From positions 310,001 to 374,000 of the forward strand of contig CAJNOI010000022.1 of the NCBI GenBank assembly GCA_905250115.1: a stretch of DNA of 64,000 nucleotides, in the 5' to 3' direction. The stretch comes from Adineta steineri. Lineage: Eukaryota > Rotifera > Eurotatoria > Adinetida > Adinetidae. A program made the translations under genes and the position numbers. The notes below the pieces were generated by a model that saw only the letters and a list, made by a program, of their open reading frames with translations, did no database searches and was not told the DNA's origin. Positions 36,385-48,900 of the stretch are shown here, one piece after another. Position 1 is the first letter of the stretch; the number at the start of each line of letters is the position of its first letter.

Positions 36385-37706
36385 CAAGAAAAATGGAAAA
36401 GAGAAGACAATAATCGCTTAGTTTTGTTTGAAAAGTTTGAAGAATCGAGTGTGCGTTTAGTATGTCCAGTATACACGAGTATCTCATAAAGAAGAATAAA
36501 TCTCTGCTACATTACTCAGGAGGGATGAATAGATGATATAAAACTATCTTCATACGTATCGATGCATACAATTCCTCGAACTAGGGGCGCTTTCTAGCGT
36601 TCTAAAAGTGAAATCGGACACGAAATAAGAAAAAGCAATGAGCTGAGACGAATGACCGAAAAAATGTAAAATTGAAGGATGTGAGATAATATGAGGATAA
36701 AAGGTAACACAGAATAGGAAAGAAATTGAACAGAGAGTAAAAAAAGAAAAGAAAGAAAGAAATCGGTTATTTCTGTTGGAAAAGTATGAAGAGGCGAGTG
36801 TGGATTAAGTATGTCCAGTATCTAGATTTTTCTCATGAAGAAGAATAAATCCTTGCTATATCACTTAGGAGAGACAAATGGATAATATAAATCGGTCTTG
36901 GTACATGTCGTTTCTAGAATCAGACGTGCTTCTTAGCGTTGTAAAAGTAAAATGAGACATAAAATACAAATAAGGTAGTAAAGAAAAAGCAATGGACTGA
37001 GACGATTGACCGAAAAAGGATGAAATTAAACGATGTGAGTTAATACGAGGAGAAACGGTAACATAGAATAGTAAAGAAGTTGAAGAGAGAGAGAAAAAAA
37101 AGAAAAGAAAAGACGAAATGGATGATTTTTATTCGAAAACTGTCGAGAGTCGAGTGTGGATTAAGTATGTCCGGTATCTATGCCTATTTCATGAAGAAGA
37201 ATAAAATCTTTGGTATATACCATATAGGAGAGATAAATAGATGTTTTAAAACTGTATTCATACGTATTGATGTATGTCGTTCCTAAAATCAGAGGCGCTT
37301 GTTGGCGTTGTAAATGTAAAATTGGACACGAAATAAAACAAAAGCTCAAAAGAAAATGCAATAGACCGAGACGAACGAACGAAAACATAAATTTTAACAA
37401 TGTGTGAGTTAATACGAGGATAAAAGGTAAAAAAGAAGAGTAAAAAAATTGAACCGAGAGAGACAGAAAAAAGAAAAGAAAGACGAAATCACTAATTTTT
37501 ATTGAATAAGTATGAAGAGACGAGTGTGGATTAAGTATGTCCAGTATCTATGTATATCTTATGAAGAAGAATAATTCTTTCGTATGCGAGTTAGGAGAGA
37601 TGCATAGATCATATAAAACAGTGTTTATACGTATTGATATATGTCGTTACTAGAAGCAGAGTCGCTCTCTACCGTTATGAATGTATAACTGGACATGAAA
37701 CAAAAA
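36385..37706. repeat. Tandem array, ~3.6 copies of a ~350-370 bp unit
   Basis: The anchor TATGTCC[A/G]GTATC recurs at about 36461, 36810, 37166 and 37536, spacings 349, 356 and 370 bp. Whole units align, including CGAGTGTGGATTAAG, GAAGAAGAATAA, a GCGCTT/GCGTTGTAAAAGT block, GACATGAAA and a purine-rich AGAGAGAAAAAAGAAAAG tail. Copies have diverged clearly. The last copy is cut where GT/CA element D begins. No conserved ORF crosses the copies. Confidence 0.85.
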
Positions 37707-37766
37707 GGGTGGGTGGGTGGGTGTAAGTGTGTGTATCCCTACCCTTAATTCACACTCACTGCACCT
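37707..37766. repeat. GT/CA palindromic element, copy D
   Basis: GT arm GGGTGGGTGGGTGGGTGTAA with GTGTGTGT following; CA arm TTCACACTCACTGCACC at about 37749-37765. It replaces the rest of the fourth tandem-repeat unit. Confidence 0.55.
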
Positions 37767-38236
37767 ACTCTCAATATAGCAACAATGTTATCTCCATTAT
37801 TTCATTAGTTGATCAGCTGATCAAAGAAGAATTAACGAAAACGTTACGCATAGATACCCATAATTCGACATTTATCTACATGAGATCTAAACTAAATCGA
37901 ATTGAATGAAGATGCTAATATCCACTTTATACTTTGAAGTTCAGAGGATAAAACGAGAAAAGTTGGTGATTATGAAATAATCGAGACAAAAATCGTTGAA
38001 TAAAGTTCATAATAAAAGATCGATTTCTTAAATATGAAGATAGAAATGTGATTAATATTCAATCATAAAATTGTATATATGGAAAAGAAACTTATACAAA
38101 AGGTTGTTGTAAGGACAAAAACAATATTATTGCTAGTTTATTAATTAGATGATTTAGAAGTTTCATGTGACTCATAGCCAAATATGTGATGAATCCAATA
38201 AATTTATTCTCTTTTTAATTGTATTCTAGATCGAAA

Positions 38237-39364
38237 ATGTCGAACCTTCAGTGCAATGTAATCGAGCTATTTTTTGTTGAATTATGGTGAGAAGTTTTTA
38301 ATTATTTCCATTCGAGTGAGTTATGGTTTTCATTTCGTGGTTTAAATAATAGAATTGATGGAATTCTTAGTCAAACAGCGCTACATGTAAATTTTGAAAT
38401 AAAAGACAATAATAGTTACTTTATGAAAAATGTTTTACCTACAATGAATGTTACTAATATTCGATCCTTAAGATTACGAAATTCTAATGCAATAAAAGTT
38501 TTTTTTTCATATCTATTCTCTTGGTTCATTAGTTCAACTTCGATTGTTATCTTTAACTTTTATGTATTCTTTGAATGATAATTCATTTACATTTTGGAAC
38601 CATCTTTCATCGTTAAAATATCGAGAATCATTAAAAGTTATGTTATGGGACAATTTAAGACCTGATAATAGCATTGAAGAAAAGGAATTTATTATTTGAC
38701 CAGTCTTTAATAAAGGTTTTTGTCGGTTACTTACATGTTTTACCGTTGAAACTCCGGAAAAATGAGATACATCAGTATACCTTCTTTAACTACAACAACT
38801 AAATAACCAATATCAAATGTGCCTTACTTCATTCGTTAACTTTTGATGATTTGATTAAATCACTTAATTCCTACTTTACAAAACGTTAAATCATTCAGTA
38901 TAGATTACTGATTATCTCCTAATAATGAGTCTGATGAATAACAACAGAAAATGACAACTACAATATCATTGATGCTTCAATGTACTCGATTAAATCTCAC
39001 TTTACCACGTGATATAATATATGAATATGTTGAATATATACTTAAACATATACGAAATATAAAGGATTTATTTTTATGGGATTGGTCGCATTTATTAGAT
39101 ACAAAAAAACGAAAATCGTTATTGTCAATATATTGTCCAAAATTATTGAAACTTGACTTTATATGTACTGGTAATGTTAATGATGATGATTTTGATGATG
39201 CTGAAGATAATTTTGAACAAGATGGTGCAACCATACGATTTTGGATTGAACGAAATGATAGAATTATCTATGACGGAGACTTTTCTGCACATGATTATCG
39301 TGATGATATTGTAGTTAGGTTTAATATTCAAAAAAATGAATCAATACAAAAGACTTATTGTTAG
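38237..39364 (+). pseudogene. F-box-like/leucine-rich family pseudogene
   Basis: From ATG 38237 the product starts MSNLQCNVIELFFVELW, then a TGA, then EVFNYFHSSELWFSFRGLN and NRIDGIL, a diverged F-box N-terminus. Leucine-rich segments follow (NVTNIRSLRLRNS). A long T run near 38500 shifts the frame, and stops follow. The last part (38951-39364) is open for 137 codons, including HIRNIKDLFLWDW and a C-terminal acidic patch. Such F-box-like proteins are numerous in bdelloid genomes and are presumed SCF substrate adaptors. This copy has at least one stop and one or more frameshifts, so it is not expected to make the full protein. Confidence 0.6.
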
Positions 39365-39705
39365 TTTTTCCTCAAAGTTTGTTTTTTTGCAAAGGAATTC
39401 AGTTATATAACAGTTTTTTTCTTGTTGTTTTATTGTTAATCAATATATTATCGTTTCTTTGGCTTGTACGCATAGCTCAAGATAAAAGTATTACAGCTAT
39501 ATTATATTTTTTGTTATATTGGTAAAGTAAAACAGCATGTCATATATTTAGATTTAGAAAAATAATCTTTTCTCTTTGTAGAAACGTTCTATAACCTTGA
39601 AAAAATCTTGTTATTAGCAGTGATGTGAAATAACACGTCATTTGTGAGGAATGTAAACTCATGCCTTATCACATAACATTTTCATACATTTGTAAATAAC
39701 TAAAA

Positions 39706-39900
39706 ATGAAATTTATTTTTATATTTCTGGTATTGATTGTTGCTTTTGTCAGATAAAGTGACGGAATACATGTTCATGCAGAGATGTATCTTGCAGGAAC
39801 AAATGTTTTTATTGGAACAATTAATTTATATGAGGGGGAAGAAGATTGGGATGTTATCATGACTGGTTATGTCAATCGTCTAAGACTTCTAGCAGTATTA
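39706..39900 (+). pseudogene. Cu/Zn superoxide dismutase-like, first exon only (left-arm copy)
   Basis: A 65-codon exon with a secretory signal (MKFIFIFLVLIVAFV), broken by TAA at codon 17 (39754-39756; the right copy has CAA there). TNVFIGTINLYE and VIMTGYVNRLRLLAVL follow, the first strands of a Cu/Zn SOD, then a GTAAGA donor. The exons with the metal ligands are missing because the arm is deleted just after this point. Confidence 0.6.
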
Positions 39901-40049
39901 GTAAGAATATATTTGGAAGAATAAAGTGCCAGTTCAATATCTTTCATTAAAGTGTAACATTTTATGATGATATAATGTTATAAAAGTGTGTTTCTTTTTC
40001 AGAAAAGATCGCTATCGTATTAAAATAAAATAATAGAAAAACTATAAAC

Positions 40050-43003
40050 CTTTCCAGCATTTTCTAAAGCATTCTTATCTTTACTTGCAAAACCAGTTAT
40101 TAATCGACTTTCAAGAAATCCTCCTGCAATAAGTAATGGAACAAAAGCCACAATAAGTAATGTTAATTACCAAGAAAATATAAAACCAATAATAAGACCA
40201 CCAGCAAGTGAACAAAAACTTTGTAATAAAATTCCAAGTCTAATTCCAGTCGCACATTGAACAGCCGATGCTTCAGTTGATAAATGTGTACATAATGCAC
40301 CTGTATTGTTATTTGGATCATCAAAATATGATATATCTTGACGGAGACGTTGTGTTAATGCTTCACCAGAACGATCAAAAAAGAAACTCTTAAATTAATA
40401 AAAATTTATCTTCTTTTGATTTTAAATTCATTTACTTGAATAAATGTTGCGATGAAACAAATGATTCCAAATCCAATAAATATTAAATTATAAACAAGAA
40501 TTTTTCGACGTTGAGGATCTTCATCACATTCTTGAAAAACCTTATTTTTTTTATTAGAATAAATAAAAACTAATGTTATGATGGAAAAGGGAAGAAAACA
40601 TACTGCAGTTAATTTACTCAGAACAATTTCCATTGTTGGTTGTATCATACCATTACAAATGCATCCAATACATCCAAACAAAATAAATATCCATTCAGGT
40701 TTATTCATTCTTAACAATTGTGATGAAATAATTCTTCTTACTTTTTTCTTTTCATTTATTTCTTCTAATTGTTTATTTTGATTATTTTTAAGAGATTGCA
40801 ATGATACTGTATTCATTCCTCTTTGTTTATTTTCTTCTTCAGGAATAGAATTTGTTTTATCTTGTTTATTATGTAAATTTTGTTTTTGAATAAGATTGTA
40901 ATAAATGGATTGAATATTCATTAATAATTCATGATTTCCTTTTTCAATTATTTCACCTATTTGCATAACAATTATTTTATCCGCATTTCGCATTGTTCAT
41001 AAACGATGTGCAATAACAATTGTTGTTTGACCTTATTTATTAATTTGAAATATAAAATCAAAGAATTGAAAATGAAATACCTTGAAAAACATGATCTAAA
41101 GCATCTTGAACTATTGTTTCACTCTCATTATCAAGTGCACTAGTAGCTAAATATCAAAATAATAAAATAAATCAGTTGTGGTAAATTCATAATAAATTCA
41201 TGTGCATTCGCCATTTTAGCTGCTTGATAAATTTCTTCATCGGTTACTTTATCAAAACCTAATAAAATATTTTCACGAATTGTTGTTGGAAATAAAATTG
41301 GTTCTTGACTAACAACACCAAGATTTTGTCTTAACCATTTTAAATTATATTTATTTATTACATTATCATCAATTAGTATTGAACCAGAATTCAAAGCATA
41401 AAATCTTTGTAATAATTGAATACATGTTGATTTACCTGAACCAGATGAACCAATTAATACAATTGTTTCACCTTGTTTTACATTAAATGAAATATATTTT
41501 AATATTTCAATATCAGAACGTGATGGATAAGAAAATGTAACATTTGAAAATTTAATATTACCAATTAAATCACTTTTTTAAATTCCTTTATCTAAATTAC
41601 TATCAATTGTTGACGGCTAGTCAATAATAAATAAAAATAATTCATTTTTTTGTTTTAATAAAATAGATTTACTTCATCAATAATATTCCATACAAATGAT
41701 GCAACACTTTTAGCTTGTCCCAAATCAAAAAGAGATACTAATATTGTCATAAATACCTATAATATTAATAATGAGAAATTCTAAAAAACGAAAATGTAAA
41801 TTGAATTTAACTTACAATCATAACTTTTCCAATATCATATTCTCCAAGTTGAATTAATTCTGATCTATGCCAATAACCTTTTTTTAAATAGATAAATAAA
41901 TTTTTTTCAAGTTTAATCGTAAATAATATACCTAATGTATATGAGCAATAGAGAATGAGCTGCAAAACATCTATACTCAAACCATAAGCTGCACTTTTTC
42001 TTATTCCACGTTCTTTTACTTCATTTAAATATTGTTTATATCTAAAAAGAAATATTTATTTATTTAGAATTATTTTCATATTTATTTACAAATCTTTTCT
42101 TTTCTCGTTGTTGTACATTATAAGATAAAACAATACGAATTGAACTAAGTACTTCTTCAGATACATCACTTGCTTCACGATCAGCTTTTAATTCCATCGA
42201 TGTTAAACTCATTGTAAGCTAATTATAGAGATAAATAGTTTTGTTTTTAAAAATATTCTTTTGATCAACTAACTATGGACATCATTACAGTTGAAATAAA
42301 AACTACTGATGATACCGATAGAATAACTAAGGTTAATTTCCATTCTAGAGAAAAACCTAGAAAAAAGAAAATATTGTCTTTCTTTTATTAATGAAGCAAA
42401 GAAAAAGAACCAGCTAAGAGCAAGGCCAGAAATAAATGAAGCAATAAATCGTGCTGCTAATGCAAGTTTATCACCAATACCATCATGACTTTTATTAATA
42501 TCATCTGTTAATCTTATACTTAATTGACCAGTTTTATTCATGTCAAAATAAATTATTTGTTTATTAACAATTGATCGAAATAATTTCTGTCGAATAATTC
42601 GTGTTTGTCTTTCGGCTGCTATATTTGAAAATGATATTTGAAGATAACCAATTAAAAGCATACAACTACCTAAGACTACCATACATAAAGATTGTTTTCG
42701 AATTTGTTCTTTGAAATTTATTGAGTTTGTTATATTTAAATCAGTTAAGTTACATAATCTAAATTGTATCGTTAAGTTTTGAAGAAAAAAAACAAAATTT
42801 CTTTCAAAAAGATATATTTACGATGATGATGTATAAAAAATTGTTGATGTTAATTGTACATCTGATGGACAATATTGAAAAGATATATTTGTTAAATTCA
42901 ATATACATAAGCCAAATGAATGATCAGTAAATGTATTAATAACATTTCCAAATACAAGCATTAATAATGGAAATGAAGCACCAAACCACGCAGCATATCG
43001 AAA
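40050..43003 (-). pseudogene. ABCB/P-glycoprotein-type transporter, N-terminal half (left-arm copy)
   Basis: Exons read from 43003 down to 40050. They encode TM domain 1 with a segment of TM1 missing (FRYAAWFGASFPLLM, where the right copy has about 14 more residues), a region with MNKTGQLSIRLTDDIN, NBD1 and the start of TM domain 2 ending at NALENAGK. NBD1 has a Walker A-type loop and TIRENILLGFDKVTDEE, and keeps the H-loop region IAHRL, but this is followed by TGA (40997-40999) in place of Ser. The two N-terminal exons and the whole second half (rest of TMD2, NBD2) are absent. The right-arm copy carries different lesions. Confidence 0.8.
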
Positions 43004-43060
43004 CTAAATTTTAAACTGTATTTACAAAATAGTTTTTACTTATTTTTCTTACTAAATTTT

Positions 43061-43110
43061 GGGTGTGCGTGTATTATACTCTTCTCAGATGCACACCCAC
43101 ACTCATACCC
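43061..43110. repeat. GT/CA palindromic element, copy E
   Basis: GT arm GGGTGTGCGTGT (43061-43072) and CA arm GCACACCCACACTCATACCC (43091-43110). It begins exactly where similarity between the inverted arms stops. Confidence 0.6.
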
Positions 43111-43359
43111 ATCTCCGTCGATACTGGTGCAAATGTTGATTATGCTATTATAGTTAATTATTGTCAAACAAGAATGAAATGATAATCTTAGTAAACTTTC
43201 AAAAAAGAAAATAAAAAGACTTTAGAATGTAGACACAGATCGAATAAAATCACAACTAAAAAAAGCTATGTTTTTTCTTCTCGCGAATTCAAATGAGGGA
43301 AGTTCAGATATTTTTATCGGAGATATTCATGGATGACTCTATAATATGGAAATGTTTAA

Positions 43360-44005
43360 CCCTTAAAAGCCGTATGTCCCTTTCAATGGACATTGCCTTA
43401 AACGCTATAGAACGAAGGAATAAAGTCTTTTCTGCAAAAGCTACTGTTTTTAGTGACGAAGACAGTCATAGTGAAAGTATGATGGAACAACATTATGCTA
43501 AAACAGGTGTCAAACGCCCAAACCTAGCTCTTAGAATGTATAGTTTTTCAAGCAAACTTGGTTACTCGGATATTGATATATCCTGATATATACAATATAG
43601 ATTCTGAGTGATATCATTAGAAATAACCCTAAACTATAGTTTAGAACAACTTTGCACGCTTTTAACTCTTCTACTAAGGTATTCTGACGTTATAAAAAAG
43701 TACCATTTTAATGGCATTTTTGGGCATAGTAATCACGATTATTGTGAATTTTTGGCTCAACAGATAATTGGAGATATGTAAAAATATCATCCGAATGAAC
43801 TGACAGTGATTCTGAACCATATTAGAAACTAAAGCGTACAAAAAATTATGAAGGTCATATTCCACCCAGGCCATCTGGGTGGAAAAAATTTTTGGTCACA
43901 CCTAGCCGTTCTAACCACGGTAAGTGCATATTGAAGGCCCAAAATCTCTATTTATGTAATTAATTCTACCTGAACTTCACGGGAACCCCCTTCGGCTTTT
44001 AAGGG
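43360..44005. mobile_element. piggyBac-like non-autonomous element, 646 bp
   Basis: Perfect 13-bp ends CCCTTAAAAGCCG (43360-43372) and CGGCTTTTAAGGG (43993-44005) are flanked on both sides by TTAA (43356-43359, 44006-44009). CCC..GGG ends with a TTAA target are the mark of the piggyBac superfamily. The interior has a short open frame (SMDIALNAIERRNKVFSAKA and an acidic SDEDSHSES, ending at 43586) without a recognisable transposase core, so it is probably mobilised in trans. A 10-bp-stem hairpin lies at 43860-43884. Confidence 0.8.
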
Positions 44006-44009
44006 TTAA

Positions 44010-44968
44010 ATCTATGTCTACATGGATACATTCAAATATGTTCCTCTGTCAATGTAATGTTAATTATTTTTTCAATAAAGGTAAGCAAAACTCATTCGAA
44101 ACCCATTTATGTATTTTATGTTTTACATATCGAAAAAAAAAGTTAAACAAAAGATTGAACGATTCATATTATTGAATATAATACCAAAATTCAATAGAAC
44201 AATATACAGCCACGGAAATGTTTGATTCATACATATTAATAAAAAGTTTTCCGTGCAATTCTTGTCAAATTAAAACTGTAAAATACGATCAAGCATTTTA
44301 TGTATTTTTAGAATGACTATGAAAACAAGATATCAGAGAAAGTGGATTTGAACTTTTATCTCTATATATTTCAACACTCATTTTAGTTTCTATTTCACAA
44401 TATAAAATGTTTCCGATTCATTTTTCACCTTTTTAATTCTATGAAATAAATTTGTTAAATGACTAATTATCACCTCTGGATCTTTTCTTAATAATATTTA
44501 GATTATAAAATGACTATTTATAATAATAATATTCAAAAGCTCAGAAGGTTAAATTCTTTAATATAAAGCAAAACTTTTACTCAAGAACACATTTGAGATT
44601 GAACATAACCATCATTCATTGGTATTATTCTGTGCTTTTAATTATTGTGTTATTACACCCTATACATTTCTTCTTCTTTTTTTCATATCAAGAATATTCC
44701 ATTTAATAACACAGTTTAATTAATACTGGAACTTTATTTATTTTTACTTATTATTAAACAAAAATCAACAATACAAAACTGATTATCACAACATATTGAT
44801 TTTTCTACGAAAAATACTTATAATGATAATCATCAATAGGAATTTCAATTATATACTCATATAAAAATAAGAAATATTAAAAAAGTTAAAACTAATTAAA
44901 TTTTGATAAATATATGAAAATATATTCATAAGATTAATTTCACTATTGCAATTGTAAACAATGTGGAA
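44010..44968. other. Intergenic, no gene recognised
   Basis: AT-rich sequence between the piggyBac-like element and the 3' end of the 7TM gene. No coding or repeat signal seen. Confidence 0.5.
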
Positions 44969-45999
44969 TTATTGAGTACCAATAATTGTTCTCATTTGCA
45001 TAGCTCGATTGACGGGCGTCACCGTTTTTGTTGTTCGTAAGTTTAGAACAGTATTTTTCAGTTGTCGAATAGAAAAAAGTAATGCTACACTCAATCCCAT
45101 TTGAGATACACTAACTGGAAACAATCCAATTCGATAAAGTAATGGATGTTCTTCACCTGTTATTATAAACATAAATATAAGAACCAATGCAGGTATTCCA
45201 AGAATAAGTAATAAACTAACAATTATTAAAATACGTCGGGTAATAAGTAAATCTCGTGAGTGTCGTTGTTTTATTTTTAATGTTTGAATATTTCCTTGTT
45301 GATGAATAAATCTTGTTATATGGATGTAGATAAATGATATACAACAAAGTGGACACAGATAAACAATAACTGCTTCCGAAAGAATACAAGGAATATTTGT
45401 GAGTGTTGGATAACAAAAATGATCATTTGGTAAATATATTACACCATTCAAAGGTATAACAAAACCTAGAAGAATACATGTTAGTATTATTATTTCTATA
45501 AATGGTAAAACTGAATATAATTTTAAAGATTGAAATCGTCGATTTTGAAAATAAACAATTCGAATAAGACGATAAAATGCCTAGAATTATTCAAAAAAAG
45601 GATATATAATTTTTTTAAATTCCTATTCTTTCGAACTACCTGATTTAGAAAATTCATGTAGAACAAAGTAAGTGCTATAAGAGCTAAATATCCTGAAAAA
45701 ATACACCAGGATGAATCAAAAGATTGGTTATACAAATCACCCAGAACTGATCGAATATTCATTGATATTAATATTGATGAATATATCAAAATTGTTAAAT
45801 ATATATGAGCACAAAGAACAAGAGTTATTTTGTCTTTACGTTTGACATGATTATAATAAAGATGATATATAATAATAACAAAAATTATACACGATATCAA
45901 ACATGCAAAAGTATTTAAGCCAAGAGAAACCGAACTAAGTATAAAACCATTGATTTTTGTTTGTTCACTAATCATAATAGAAATTTGTATTGAATTCAT
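44969..45999 (-). CDS. Rhodopsin-like seven-transmembrane receptor
   Basis: Two exons (45999-45640, 45580-44969) with a 59-bp GTAGTT..CTAG intron join in phase 0 to give 323 aa. Seven hydrophobic segments are visible, with a glycosylation-prone N-terminus, a Cys in the first extracellular loop region (SSWCIFSGYLAL) and one in the second (HFCYPTL) suited to the conserved disulphide. The DRY motif at the end of TM3 is replaced by AFYRLIRIVY, keeping the Arg. The third intracellular loop is basic (KIKQRHSRDLLITRRIL). Ligand unknown; bdelloids and other small invertebrates have large families of such orphan receptors. Intact, unlike most genes around it. Confidence 0.75.
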
Positions 46000-48900
46000 T
46001 TATATATTGGCAATATGTAATATATATATATCAACTGAATTAATAAAATGAGTAAATGTTTCTAAAAAAACAATTAAAATACTTTTACCTTTAGAATTAA
46101 TGTAAATTGAGATTTCTGTCATACTGTATGGTGAAAGAGTGGAAACAGATTATTTTTCTCGGCAATAAATCACACGCTTGTACTTTTTTAGAGCATCATT
46201 ATGAAAAAAATATAGTCTATAATAAAGATCAATTAAGGTTACTATTTTTTACTAGTGACATGCCGATTACTTTCTGCTCGTATGAATTTATTTAATTATG
46301 ATTTGAAATAAAATACAAATACATAAGTACACTGACAGTTGAGTCCTTGACAATTGAGTCCCACATATAGAGAAGAAATCAGAGAACACAGGAAAATAAT
46401 TTTGAGGGCGTGGGTGTTCTGGAAGATTTTATAACTGACATGTTGTAATAATAAGAAGAGATAAGTACACAAGCAGTTGTGTCGATTACAAAAATTAACG
46501 AAATATATTCTCAAAAAGTTATTTGTTTTACTTAAGATGACTGCTGAACCAAAGAAAGTTATTCTAGTTGGCCATTAGTGCCATCGAAAGATTTCGTATA
46601 TCTACGTGTTTCACTTTAAAATTCATCTAATAAATCACATACGAATTTTCTGTGTTCCCTATTATTTTCTCTATATCTAGGGCTCAATTGTCGGGTCACC
46701 AATTACATAATGATATCTCTAAATGTCTGATATGATCCTTATGTTTTAATTAAAGAGTTTTCTAATATATTGTTAGTCTATGTAAATTTCTTTCTTATTC
46801 ATACAATAATTTACTGTCGCCTATTACATCTTTAAGAAAATATTTATATTATTATTAACAAAGTCGAACAATGATTCGCTGTATTAATATCTATACGTAA
46901 AAAGAGAAAAATATTTATTTGAATTTGATATAATAGTGTACACATGTTGTATAAAAAAGATTCACTTTCTATAATAATAATAGAACAATACAGATCTTTT
47001 TTTTCTTTTATTGAAATACTCTTATTTAAAAAACATTCATTTTGAAATTTATTCTCTGAAAAGATTTTTTATGATAAAATTTATAATATTAAAGATAAGA
47101 TTAATAATTTATAATTATTAAATATCATCAAACAAAGAAAAAATTTACTCATTTTAATACAAAAATTGAATAAAGGTTAAACAAACATTTGTTGAATATT
47201 CTATAATAATATGAATTGCACTTGCACTCTCGTAGAGCAACAAAAAAAGAATTAATGATCTGTTTGTTCAACTTGCCGTATGATGAACTGTTAGTTTTTT
47301 TCTATAGAGCTTAAATCAAAACTATAGTTCTTTATGATGAAAAAATTAAATATTTTTCTTTGAAAATAAACAGTTCAAAGTTATAATCAAATAATAATTG
47401 TTATGTAATGAGGATAACAATATTATAGGTCCTTCTATGTCATAGTTAAAAAATAGAATACTATATCTAGAAACTTTCCGATCACTATGTACATCTACCA
47501 AAAAAAACGTTTCCTTATAGGTTCATATGATCTATAGGATTTATGTTTAGTGATAGATCTTTTAATAAATAAAATTCATCGTTTTTCGCATCTATAGGTT
47601 TCTAGTAGAAATGATATATGTCACTAATAGTTTGACAAATTTCGATGAAATTAATGTTAATCATATCTACTTAAGAAAGATCCCATATCGTTCTCTTATC
47701 ACTTACTTTAATTTATAAAAGATAAATTCTTTTTGTTCAACTACTCATTAATTCTCTTCTACATTTTTATATTTATCACTTACTACATTATCACGAAGAA
47801 AATATGTTACAGCCTCATTCCAATTATATATTAACAGTTTTATTCAAAAAAAATATTTTTTCGAATCTTCTTGCTTTTCCAGTTATTATACAAAATAATG
47901 ATCATAAGAACTAGATTTGATGATTTCTAATTTGAGTAAACACGTAACAGTTTTTCTTTAGGAAAATAAAAAAATACGCTTGAATGTGAGAACATGACTA
48001 TTATTTGAGAATTCAAATATGCATCACGAAAGGTACTTTTGTTTAGTGTATTACCTACTGATAATATCAACACACATAATAATCAACTAAACATAACAAC
48101 ATTGACAATTTATTAACAAAGAACAGAAAAAGAATGTATTTATATTATTAACAAACATTATCTGACTCAGCACTTTAGAAGATTGTTTGTATTATCAGAA
48201 AATTATGAACATGTCAACCGTGACAAATTTCAAGAACTAAAAGAAAAATCTAGAAATTAACAAGACTCGAAAGCTGGAATAGATACAATTGACTTATGTT
48301 AAGAAATGATTTTTTCTTTATTGATTAATGGGATTAAATATTTTTTCGAATAGTTCTTTATCTAATATCATTATAACATATTTAGATTTTATGCAAAGAT
48401 CTAATAATGAATAACAATAAAATTTAAGTTTATATAGAAAAAAAATGACGATCTAAAATTAATATATTGCTTTGCTAGTAGATAAAGATTTAATGTATGC
48501 TAATATGTTATCAATCAGATATTTAGCTAATCGTTTCCTTTAAGTATTTATTGGAATAATCAAAACGAATGAGAATATTCTTGAATCAAATTACAGATTT
48601 GTCTATAATAAATAATGGAGAACTTAATAACGTAATTGCGAACTATATTTCATGTGTCATATGTTCTCATTCGCAGCTCATGTGATATCTTTCTTAACGA
48701 GAGAAATATTCATCTGGTGACAGACGATAAAACTCTTTTCTATATATTCTCTTACATTAATGCTTCTTGTGTCATTGATGATTTCTTGCCTATTCTATAC
48801 ATACAAATGACGTCGATCATCCGGTCAAAAAGCACGAGGCAACCTCGTGAGAAGAGGAAGATGGAAAGACTATCACTGTTCTCTTCGTTTCTTCGTCTTC

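Larger units (their letters stand above)
34401..38236. other. Gene-poor repeat region
   Basis: No protein-coding gene is recognised over 3.8 kb. It contains GT/CA palindromes B, C and D and the ~360-bp tandem array described separately; the rest is AT-rich and featureless. Confidence 0.5.
39566..43060. repeat. Left arm of a diverged inverted duplication
   Basis: 39566-39975 matches the reverse complement of about 63510-64000, and 40050-43060 matches, inverted, the segment from about 57605 to 60810. The two parts are joined at about 39975-40050, where the right arm has some 2.7 kb more (second half of the ABC gene, the 3' exons of the SOD-like gene). Protein-level identity in good blocks is about 90%, too low for a simple assembly duplicate. 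Confidence 0.8.

Noticed and set aside
36385-37706. CRISPR array or satellite-encoded gene
   Set aside because: Units are ~360 bp, diverged and contiguous, without the short repeat/unique spacer pattern, and no ORF is shared by the copies.
37707-37740. True telomere or chromosome end at the GGGTGGGTGGG run
   Set aside because: Only a few units long, followed by a CA arm and unique sequence on both sides; fits the dispersed palindrome family better.
46539-46580. Short frame MTAEPKKVILVGH
   Set aside because: It stops after 13 codons and no continuation in another frame or exon is recognisable.
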